DNA from: an uncultured Eggerthellaceae bacterium | GTDB lineage: Bacteria; Actinomycetota; Coriobacteriia; Coriobacteriales; Eggerthellaceae | NCBI GenBank assembly: GCA_934630485.1 | Contig: CAKTWD010000017.1 | Span: 1-21,845 of the forward strand | Direction: 5' to 3' | Length of the DNA stretch: 21,845 nt | Shown here: positions 16,092-21,845 of the stretch, piece after piece | Layout: every line of letters begins with the position of its first letter | Position numbering within the stretch: position 1 is the stretch's first letter | The notes under the pieces: generated by a model | Seen by the model: the letters and a program-made list of their open reading frames with translations, nothing else | Databases searched by the model: none | Told to the model about the DNA's origin: nothing | Made by a program: the position numbers and the translations under genes

Positions 16092-16191
16092 CTTATAAAT
16101 AACGCAGGCCCCAACCGATGCCGTTAAGGTTTGATTAACCTGCGGCTGAACAGGCTATTATTAACAAAAGGCAATTAAACGAAGGGGAGCC

Positions 16192-17100
16192 ATGAGGACG
16201 AAGCAGCTTGCCGACCTTGTCGAGATCGCGAAATGCAGTTCGATGAGCGTTGCGGCGAAGAACACGCATACTTCTCGCCAAGCGCTGACGAATTCCATTC
16301 AAAGCCTCGAGCAAGAACTTGGTTGCCAGATCATCGAAAGCAGCAAGCGCGGCGTGCGTCTTACCGAGGAAGGCGAAAAGGTCCTCATAGCAGCACAGGA
16401 GATCCTTTGCCGCCTTGAAATACTCAAGGCGGATCTTGCTGACGTCGAAGATGTGAACACGCGCATTCGCGGAAAGATCACGCTCTGTCTTTCCCCTATG
16501 CTGAACATCTCGATCTTGCCCTATGCGTTCACGGAATTCCGTTCACACTACCCGAACGTGTCCATCTTCACGTCCGAGAAATACCGCGAGGAAATCATCA
16601 GCCAAGTCGCTCACGACAAGGACACCTGCGGTATCTTGCTTGTCTCGAAGCTTATCGACGAGTTCTTCGCAGAAATCCCCGAAAACGTCGAGCTCATCGA
16701 GCTTAAGACCTACCCTATTTACATAGCGATGTCCCCACGCCACCCTCTGGCCAGCCAGAAGTCGATCTCGATCAACACGCTTACGCAGTATCCGATCGTC
16801 GTGTTCGAAGTCGGCGGAGCCGTGGGCGTGCATGCACTGTCGAAGCTGTCCGACGACATCGACGTATGCCTGTCCACCAGCAACCCGCGAATCTGCGAGA
16901 ACGTCTTGAATCGCGACCACGCCGTCATGTACAGCTTCCCGCCCTACACCAAGTACAACGTCTTCGACGATTTCCGCCATATCCCCGTCAGCGATAAGCG
17001 CGCGACGCTCACCACGTACATTGCCATCAACAAGGAAATGTCGAAGGACATGCGTCAGCTGGTCTCGCTGTTCGTGAACACGTTCGCCCAGTACTTATAA
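16192..17100 (+). CDS. LysR-family transcriptional regulator of the sulfonate locus
   Basis: This 302-residue protein has the LysR winged HTH at the N-terminus (about 2-60: SSMSVAAKNTHTSRQALTNS, then SLEQELGCQIIESSKRGVRLTEEG) and a periplasmic-binding-like effector domain from about 90 (GKITLCLSPML). The ATG has AAGGGGAG upstream. It is transcribed away from dctP, the classic arrangement for a LysR activator of the divergent operon, and the shared inverted repeats support this. The effector is probably the imported sulfonate or its breakdown product, but that is inference. It converges on the 2-hydroxyacid dehydrogenase gene with a terminator between. Confidence 0.92.
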   Translation: MRTKQLADLVEIAKCSSMSVAAKNTHTSRQALTNSIQSLEQELGCQIIESSKRGVRLTEEGEKVLIAAQEILCRLEILKADLADVEDVNTRIRGKITLCLSPMLNISILPYAFTEFRSHYPNVSIFTSEKYREEIISQVAHDKDTCGILLVSKLIDEFFAEIPENVELIELKTYPIYIAMSPRHPLASQKSISINTLTQYPIVVFEVGGAVGVHALSKLSDDIDVCLSTSNPRICENVLNRDHAVMYSFPPYTKYNVFDDFRHIPVSDKRATLTTYIAINKEMSKDMRQLVSLFVNTFAQYL

Positions 17101-17117
17101 GCAAAAAGGCAAACGAA

Positions 17118-17160
17118 AAGCGGAGGCGGACCCTCCACACCGGGTACTCCGCCTCCGCTT
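17118..17160 (-). terminator. Terminator between convergent lysR and the hydroxyacid dehydrogenase gene
   Basis: A perfect 13-bp stem (17118-17130 and 17148-17160, AAGCGGAGGCGGA / TCCGCCTCCGCTT) has a 17-base loop. On the minus strand it is followed by TTCGTTTGCCTTTTT, so it best serves the dehydrogenase gene. It may also stop lysR transcripts. Confidence 0.85.
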
Positions 17161-17194
17161 AGTCCGCTGATCGCTGAAAGCGCGTGTAAGCAAT

Positions 17195-18193
17195 CTATCG
17201 GTTCGTTATCTCGGTTTCGCAGGGATCCCCCGCCGCCATGCGGACGATTCCGCCCACGCCGCACTCTACCATGCTGCTTACTGCCGCATCCGTGTAGAAC
17301 GCCATATGCTGCGTGATCACGACGTTGCCGAACTGCATCAGGTAGAACAGATCGCGATTTGCCAGCGTCTCGGTGCGATGATCTTGATGCACCATGCCTT
17401 TTTCACCTTCGATGGTGTCCATGCCGATGGCGCCGATTTTCTGACTTTCGATGCCCTCAACCAAAGCGGCAGTGTCCATAAGGTCACCGCGCGAGCAGTT
17501 CACCAGAATCACGTCGTCCTTCATCTTGGCGATGGTTTCGGCGTTGATGATATGACGCGTCTCGGGCAAACCGGGCAGATGCAACGTGATGACGTCGCTC
17601 TCGCGCAGCAGTTCGTCCAGCGAGACATAGGTGGCGTATTTCTTAACCGGTTCCTTCTCGCGGTGGTCGTACGCCAAGACACGGCAACCGAAACCCGAAA
17701 GCAGCTCGATAACCTTGCTGCCAATGTGGCCGGTTCCCATAACACCCACCGTCAGGTCTTTCAGCTCGCGACCCTGAAGCCCCTCGAGCGAGAAATCGTT
17801 CACACGAGCGCGCCACGATGCCTGCTTGTACTTTCGCATGCAGACAAGGATCATCATGATGGTGAATTCCGCAACGCCGTTCGGTGCGTAACTTGCATTG
17901 CAAACGCGAATGCCCAGTTCACGCGCGGCGGCAAGATCAATATGGTCGTAACCGATGGTGCGCGTCGAAATGAACCCAACACCGCGCTTCGCCCATTCCT
18001 CAAGCAACGGGCGGTCGATGCGTCCCTGCCCCAGCATGGTAACGCCCTTGAAGCCGGAAACCATTTCGACGTTTTCGAGCGACGGAATCTCGCCGGTGAT
18101 CTTCACTTCGACGCCCCAACGCTCCATCTGAGCCTGAAAAGCCGCCTTTTCATCGTCGCGAACCTCGAAAGCAATGATCTTCATACCCAGCAT
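17195..18193 (-). CDS. D-2-hydroxyacid dehydrogenase, D-lactate dehydrogenase / VanH-like
   Basis: This 332-residue protein has the family's two-domain layout. It shows NAD-binding GTGHIG at 153-158 with Asp176 at the end of the next strand (NAD preference), and the catalytic set Arg235 (NCSRGD), Glu264 (IEGEKG) and His296 (TQHMAFYT). The TRTIGYDHIDL and APNGVAEFT segments place it with D-lactate dehydrogenase and VanH proteins. It would reduce a 2-keto acid to the D-hydroxy acid, typically pyruvate to D-lactate. ATG 18193 has GGGAG 7 bases upstream. ATG 18184 (MKIIAFE) is an alternative with AAGGA. A link to sulfonate metabolism is possible but unsupported. Confidence 0.88.
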   Translation of the reverse strand: MLGMKIIAFEVRDDEKAAFQAQMERWGVEVKITGEIPSLENVEMVSGFKGVTMLGQGRIDRPLLEEWAKRGVGFISTRTIGYDHIDLAAARELGIRVCNASYAPNGVAEFTIMMILVCMRKYKQASWRARVNDFSLEGLQGRELKDLTVGVMGTGHIGSKVIELLSGFGCRVLAYDHREKEPVKKYATYVSLDELLRESDVITLHLPGLPETRHIINAETIAKMKDDVILVNCSRGDLMDTAALVEGIESQKIGAIGMDTIEGEKGMVHQDHRTETLANRDLFYLMQFGNVVITQHMAFYTDAAVSSMVECGVGGIVRMAAGDPCETEITNR

Positions 18194-18221
18194 CCTTGAT
18201 CTCCCGCCACTATTCCCGAAA

Positions 18222-18251
18222 GTTATCTTTAGCGCACTGCATTGTAGTCAA
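18222..18251 (-). promoter_or_regulatory. Candidate promoter of the hydroxyacid dehydrogenase gene
   Basis: The minus strand carries TTGACT (18246-18251), an 18-base spacer and GATAAC (18222-18227), about 30 bases before the start codon. The -35 is close to consensus and the -10 is weaker. Confidence 0.5.
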
Positions 18252-18268
18252 GAAATGCGACAGGTGTG

Positions 18269-18961
18269 TTAACAAAGCCGTTCGCTAAGCCAGCGAATGC
18301 CCTTCGCAACGCGCAAAGCCGGATCTTTGAAGTGATTGCCGGGATTCATTTCGAATGTGCTAATCGAACCGCAATGGGCGAAGATGCGCTGGATCTGCCG
18401 CGTGTCGTCCTCGACGGTTCGAAGCAGCCTGTTCGGCGTGCGAGCCTCCTTGCCACCAAGCGAGAAATACGAGAACGAAACGACCCCATCAACCACACGA
18501 TCGGAAACATACTCCCGAAATCCGGGATACCAAAGCGAGCCCGACACGCTTGCCACGGCAGAGAACAATTTGCTTTCGAAAGTGGCCCATACCGCGAACA
18601 ACCCCGCAAGCGAGTAGCCGGCTATCGCACGAACGATCTTAGCCTCCCCAAGAACGGCCTCGGCACGGGGAACGATCTCCTGCTCGAGCAAAGCCAATTG
18701 AGCGGCGGCTTTTCCCGCAAAAGGAGCATCGTCGCCGAACAGCCCTTCGGACGCCCACGGCGTCATGGCGTCATTCCAAGCAAAACCCTCGATGAACACC
18801 AAGACAACGCCCGAGACGCCGAGTTTTTCGCATTGAGATGCGATTTCTTGCGGTTCGTTCGGTGCCACATGAAGGTACACCACAGGAAGCGCGCCGTCTT
18901 CACCATGACAACCAAGCATGCAAACACTTACGCGCTGCCCCGCTACCTCGATTGTTTCCAT
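18269..18961 (-). CDS. Alpha/beta-hydrolase, putative esterase family
   Basis: From ATG 18961 (AAGGAG at 8 bases) the product is 230 residues. An in-frame start at 18991 lacks a ribosome site. The nucleophile elbow G-Y-S-L-A-G (Ser117) and a late G-N-H-F (His210) fit the putative esterase family (Esterase D / IroE-like, PF00756). A secreted signal is absent, so it is probably cytoplasmic. It begins 50 bases after the choline-kinase-like gene on the same strand and is likely co-transcribed with it. Substrate unknown. A choline- or glycan-linked ester is only a guess. Confidence 0.8.
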   Translation of the reverse strand: METIEVAGQRVSVCMLGCHGEDGALPVVYLHVAPNEPQEIASQCEKLGVSGVVLVFIEGFAWNDAMTPWASEGLFGDDAPFAGKAAAQLALLEQEIVPRAEAVLGEAKIVRAIAGYSLAGLFAVWATFESKLFSAVASVSGSLWYPGFREYVSDRVVDGVVSFSYFSLGGKEARTPNRLLRTVEDDTRQIQRIFAHCGSISTFEMNPGNHFKDPALRVAKGIRWLSERLC

Positions 18962-19011
18962 AAGAAAGGCTCCTTCAGTTGAAAGCTGCACCGAAGACAG
19001 CGGTCGAAGCC

Positions 19012-19986
19012 TTATGCAATGGCCCTTTCCATCTGCAGGCGCTCGTAGCCGTCAATGACTTTGTCGAAGTAGGTTTCCGCGTACGACAAGTAAATGCCAC
19101 GCCATTCACCGGCGCTTCCACCCGACGCCTCTTTCACCAACGACCACAGATACCAGCACCAACCAGCCAACGCAACGTAAGCGAAGTTATGGCAGCGCTC
19201 GGCCAACGTGGCGGGACGACCGAAATACGCATCAAGCGCATCAGAGGCTTCCTGCTCGGAAAGCTGGCAACACACGGTAAAAGTACCGAAGTCGTGCGCG
19301 TAGTCGGACATGCCCGCATACTCCCAGTCGATAAGATGCATGCCATCGTTTTCGTCCACGAGAATGTTCATCGTAAAGAAATCGTTATGCGTCAGACACA
19401 CCGGGGCACAATCGGCGTTCGAATAGGCAGCAACGACAGCCGCCTTCATGCGCAAGCGATTGAACGACTCGTCGGTGATAGGGCCTTTGCGCAGAAGCAA
19501 GCGCTCGTAACGGCGGCTTTCCACGTAAAAGTCGAACGCACGCTTCAAGGTTGCATCCGACTGATGCAGGTCATGGATCATTTTCATCGCCGCGGCAACC
19601 TGCTCGGGGTTGTGGGCGTCAAGCTCGCGGCAGTTCGTGATGAAACGCGAGATCTTCCAACCAGTACGCTCATCCTCGAACACGAACGTGCCATCAAGGC
19701 CAAGCTTGAGCGCAACGCGCTGGGCGTCCACCTCGGCCTTTCGATTGATAAGATCCTCGGTACCGATGCCGGGCATACGGTACACGAACTCGCCCTTCGG
19801 CGTGGCGAAATGCCAAGACTCGTTGGTAAGGCCCTGCTTCATGGGCCAAATATCAGTGACCTCTTCGCGCGTGGCACCAAGGATTGACCGAATGTGATCG
19901 TATGCAACAGAAGGCAAGACGCATTCTTCCGCGTTAAAACCCTCTTCAACAGAAGGCGCAGTTTCACATGAATCGTTTCCGACCAT
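19012..19986 (-). CDS. licA: Choline kinase-like phosphotransferase (LicA family)
   Basis: This 324-residue protein has the choline/aminoglycoside kinase fold. It shows an N-terminal lobe with QGLTNESWHF (about 51-60), the catalytic loop H200-N-D202-x4-N207, and the metal-binding D220-W-E222-Y. LicA-type enzymes phosphorylate choline with ATP in the cytoplasm, the first step in making phosphocholine for surface glycans. The LicD-family transferase lies immediately upstream on the same strand, which supports that role. LicC (cytidylyltransferase) and LicB (choline uptake) are not in the window. The ATG at 19986 has only a G-rich run directly upstream, so the start is less certain. A plain choline/ethanolamine kinase is the alternative. 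Confidence 0.82.
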   Translation of the reverse strand: MVGNDSCETAPSVEEGFNAEECVLPSVAYDHIRSILGATREEVTDIWPMKQGLTNESWHFATPKGEFVYRMPGIGTEDLINRKAEVDAQRVALKLGLDGTFVFEDERTGWKISRFITNCRELDAHNPEQVAAAMKMIHDLHQSDATLKRAFDFYVESRRYERLLLRKGPITDESFNRLRMKAAVVAAYSNADCAPVCLTHNDFFTMNILVDENDGMHLIDWEYAGMSDYAHDFGTFTVCCQLSEQEASDALDAYFGRPATLAERCHNFAYVALAGWCWYLWSLVKEASGGSAGEWRGIYLSYAETYFDKVIDGYERLQMERAIA

Positions 19987-20068
19987 GCCCCCCCAACCAG
20001 TAAAAGATATTAAAATCGATCAGCGAGGTCCCCAACAGACATAAAAACTCGCCGATTTCGTAGGTTGG

Positions 20069-20097
20069 ATTGTATGCGCCTTGTTCATTATTGTAAA
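20069..20097 (-). promoter_or_regulatory. Promoter upstream of licA
   Basis: The minus strand carries TTTACA (20092-20097), a 17-base spacer and TACAAT (20069-20074), each one base off consensus at ideal spacing. The predicted leader is about 75 bases. It shows licA can be expressed separately from licD. Confidence 0.72.
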
Positions 20098-20179
20098 GGG
20101 ATCGTAAATTTTCGAACAAGCTCTTCACGCACGCCTTACATAGCGGTTTGAACGCCGCAAAGCCAACGCGGCTATCAAG

Positions 20180-21058
20180 CTAGATGTTCGCGTATTCGCC
20201 GAAATCAAGCACATCAGGATAATGTTCCTTGCGTTTGTCTGCCGGCGGAAGCTGCATGAAGTCGCCATAGAACTCGTACAGCAGCTTTTCGGTGTTCTTG
20301 GCAATGGGGATCATGGTGTCCTCAAACGGGACCATGCGCACAGGATACAGATCGTCGCGCAAATACGTGCAGGTGAAACGGTTGGTATCGCACACGTAGC
20401 CAACACGCTTGGTGGAGAAATCATCCTTATAGCGAGTCATGGCATCAAGCGCACGCTTGTTGAAATCGATGTTGCGCAGGCCGGGGAGCTTCAGTATGCC
20501 GCGCATGACGTTCGTTCCCGTGCGAAGGATTTTCGCACGAGCGTCGTTGCCGGCAATGTAGGGGTTCTCGATACCCTTCACAATAGCGAGCTTATTGTTG
20601 AACCATGCATCCCAAGCCTGGCTTTTGTATGCCCCCTCGTCGTCAGCCAGGTTGTCCATGGCGAACAGATCCAAGAAAATGCCCGAAGGACAATCCATGG
20701 TGGCAAGCGCCGAATCGCGAAACTCGGTTCCCTTCAGCATCATGCGAAACGTTGCCATGGGATAGCGCGGATCGATCTGCGAACTGAGCATTTCATACTT
20801 ATCGGAATGATCGCGTTGGACGATTTCGGTGAGTTTGTCCAAGTCGGGGCGCGGCATGCAAATGTCGATGTCGTCATCCCACGGGATAAAGCCCTTATGA
20901 CGCAAAGCGCCAATGGCGGCACCATATGCAACGAACCAGGTGATGTCGTTTTCTTCGCAGATCTTCGAGAAGTCCTTAAGCATCATGAGCATGACGCGAT
21001 GGAGCTGACGGAGCCTGTCGTCGGTGACGAATTCCTCTTGATTTGCCTGATCCCCCAT
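20180..21058 (-). CDS. licD: LicD family phosphotransferase
   Basis: From ATG 21058 (AGGTG upstream) the product is 292 residues. An in-frame ATG at 21172 adds 38 residues unlike the family and is rejected. The hallmark is near the N-terminus: AYGAAIGALRHKGFIPWDDDIDI (about 44-66), with the D-D-D-x-D cluster at 61-65. This is the LicD/fukutin-type nucleotidyltransferase-fold signature. LicD moves phosphocholine from CDP-choline to a surface sugar such as teichoic acid or polysaccharide. It is divergent from the PTS-like gene and 193 bases ahead of licA. Confidence 0.88.
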   Translation of the reverse strand: MGDQANQEEFVTDDRLRQLHRVMLMMLKDFSKICEENDITWFVAYGAAIGALRHKGFIPWDDDIDICMPRPDLDKLTEIVQRDHSDKYEMLSSQIDPRYPMATFRMMLKGTEFRDSALATMDCPSGIFLDLFAMDNLADDEGAYKSQAWDAWFNNKLAIVKGIENPYIAGNDARAKILRTGTNVMRGILKLPGLRNIDFNKRALDAMTRYKDDFSTKRVGYVCDTNRFTCTYLRDDLYPVRMVPFEDTMIPIAKNTEKLLYEFYGDFMQLPPADKRKEHYPDVLDFGEYANI

Positions 21059-21184
21059 AACAACACCTATCTGAATAGATGAAGGCAGCCCCCAACGAAC
21101 CGCCCGATTTGCAACTAAACAGTGTATCAAGAACCCGTAAAACTGAACAGATCCGCCCCTCATGCAATTCATGCGGTTTCTGTC

Positions 21185-21212
21185 TTGTCACCTGTTAGGT
21201 TAGGTATATACT
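21185..21212 (+). promoter_or_regulatory. Promoter of the PTS IIC-like gene
   Basis: TTGTCA (21185-21190), a 16-base spacer and TATACT (21207-21212) precede the start codon by about 43 bases. Confidence 0.6.
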
Positions 21213-21255
21213 CAGTCAGCATTTCAACACGCAAACGAAAGGACGCGCGCACGAT

Positions 21256-21845
21256 ATGAAAGAACTGCTCAAACGCAAAGGGGTCGAGATCTCCGCGCAA
21301 CGCTACCTCATCGACGCTCTGGGGGCCATGGCTCAAGGCCTGTTCGCCTCCCTTCTTATGGGAACCATTCTTTCCACCCTTGGCACGCAGCTGGGCGTGC
21401 AGGCATTCAGCGACGCCGGCGCATTCGCCAAGGCTGCAGCCGGCCCGGCTATGGCGGTCGCCATCGGATACGCGCTGAAGTCGCCTTCGCTGGTACTGTT
21501 CAGCCTGGTAGCTGTTGGCGCCGCTGCTAACAGCCTGGGTGGCGCAGGCGGCCCTCTTGCCGTTCTGGTGGTCGCAATCGTCGCAACCGAGTGCGGCAAG
21601 CTGGTTTCGGGCGCCACCAAAATCGACATCCTGGTCACGCCGTTCGTCACCATCATGGTGGGCAGCCTGCTCTCGTACGCCATCGCCCCCAGCATCGGCG
21701 CTGCAGCCAGCTCGTTCGGCACCCTCATCATGTGGGCAACCGATCTTCAGCCCTTCCTTATGGGCATCGCCGTGTCGGTCATCGTCGGCGTCGCGCTCAC
21801 CTTGCCCATCTCTTCGGCGGCCATCTGCGCCGCACTCGGTCTGAC
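21256..21845 (+). CDS. PTS IIC-like membrane protein, C-terminus beyond window edge
   Basis: The frame is open from ATG 21256 to the window edge, 196 codons. AAAGGA lies about 12 bases upstream, which is slightly far. After MKELLKRKGVEISAQRYLIDALGAMAQG, the protein is almost entirely hydrophobic helices rich in Gly and Ala, with LKSPSLVLFSLVAVGAAANSLGGAGGP and TKIDILVTPFVTI. This matches my memory of the PTS transporter subunit IIC family PF13303, whose members usually lack adjacent IIA/IIB domains and whose substrate is unclear. About half to two-thirds of the protein is visible. It is divergent from licD. Confidence 0.75.
   Translation, partial: MKELLKRKGVEISAQRYLIDALGAMAQGLFASLLMGTILSTLGTQLGVQAFSDAGAFAKAAAGPAMAVAIGYALKSPSLVLFSLVAVGAAANSLGGAGGPLAVLVVAIVATECGKLVSGATKIDILVTPFVTIMVGSLLSYAIAPSIGAAASSFGTLIMWATDLQPFLMGIAVSVIVGVALTLPISSAAICAALGL

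Larger units (their letters stand above)
15787..16191. promoter_or_regulatory. Divergent dctP/lysR control region
   Basis: This 405-base gap has no convincing gene. It contains a 7-bp hairpin (GTTGTTG-CGTC-CAACAAC, 15962-15979), an imperfect hairpin at 15873-15896 with one bulged base, the CTATAG box at 16037-16042, the 19-bp inverted repeat at 16073-16091, a small AGGTT-N5-AACCT repeat near 16127-16141, and a TATTAT box at 16156-16161 pointing to lysR. If dctP starts near the CTATAG box, its mRNA leader is about 240 bases. Confidence 0.6.

Noticed and set aside
17195..18193. Hydroxyacid dehydrogenase as a sulfolactate or other sulfonate-pathway enzyme
   Set aside because: It has its own promoter and terminator and standard D-lactate dehydrogenase motifs. 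Nothing in the sequence ties it to sulfonates beyond proximity.
1..21845. tRNA genes, rRNA, CRISPR arrays, insertion sequences, phage genes
   Set aside because: I looked and saw no tRNA-like cloverleaf, repeat-spacer array, transposase or integrase. All larger stretches are covered by ordinary genes.

Overview
The window is 21.8 kb of moderately GC-rich bacterial DNA with dense, non-overlapping genes and strong Shine-Dalgarno sites. It carries anaerobe markers: a glycyl radical enzyme with its radical-SAM activase, rubrerythrin, a Tat-type lipoprotein TRAP receptor, and a zinc-ribbon membrane protein. Protein style and gene content suggest an anaerobic actinobacterium of the Coriobacteriia, perhaps Eggerthellaceae. 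That placement is a judgement from protein style. No rRNA or other marker gene is present to fix it.

Layout, left to right. 1-1369 (-) is a membrane protein with two N-terminal zinc ribbons, cut by the window edge. 1505-2080 (-) is a TetR regulator. 2264-3934 (-) is a secreted M3-type metallopeptidase lipoprotein. 4085-4704 (-) is a two-gene unit, a DUF4177-like small protein and an XRE-AbrB fusion regulator. 4900-5433 (+) is a LOG-family phosphoribohydrolase. 5684-7303 (+) is peptide chain release factor 3, followed by a strong terminator. 7439-7975 (-) is rubrerythrin. 8064-15786 (-) is the core locus: TRAP receptor dctP, fused dctQM, a glycyl radical enzyme, its activase and a coupled amidohydrolase-fold protein. 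16192-17100 (+) is a divergent LysR regulator. 17195-18193 (-) is a D-lactate-dehydrogenase-like 2-hydroxyacid dehydrogenase. 18269-19986 (-) holds an esterase and a LicA-like choline kinase. 20180-21058 (-) is a LicD phosphotransferase. 21256-end (+) is a PTS IIC-like membrane protein, cut by the right edge.

The most interesting part is 8064-17100. The glycyl radical enzyme carries all eight catalytic and sulfonate-binding residues that I recall for isethionate sulfite-lyase (IslA/IseG), each at the same +8 offset. It sits beside a TRAP transporter, as the Bilophila/Desulfovibrio isethionate loci do. The proposed flow is: isethionate (or a close sulfonate such as dihydroxypropanesulfonate) is captured by DctP, imported by DctQM, and cleaved by IslA to sulfite plus a carbonyl product, with IslB installing the glycyl radical. 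Neither a sulfite reductase nor an aldehyde dehydrogenase is in the window. Two near-identical 19-bp inverted repeats (TGCAA-N7-TTGCA), one in the dctP/lysR intergenic region and one upstream of islA, look like the regulator's operators and tie the two transcription units together. A terminator-like hairpin lies between islA and islB. An amidohydrolase-fold protein whose metal ligands appear to be replaced is coupled to islB, and its role is unknown.

The right side (18269-21058) suggests choline capture and phosphocholine decoration of a surface glycan (LicA plus LicD), although LicB and LicC are not present.
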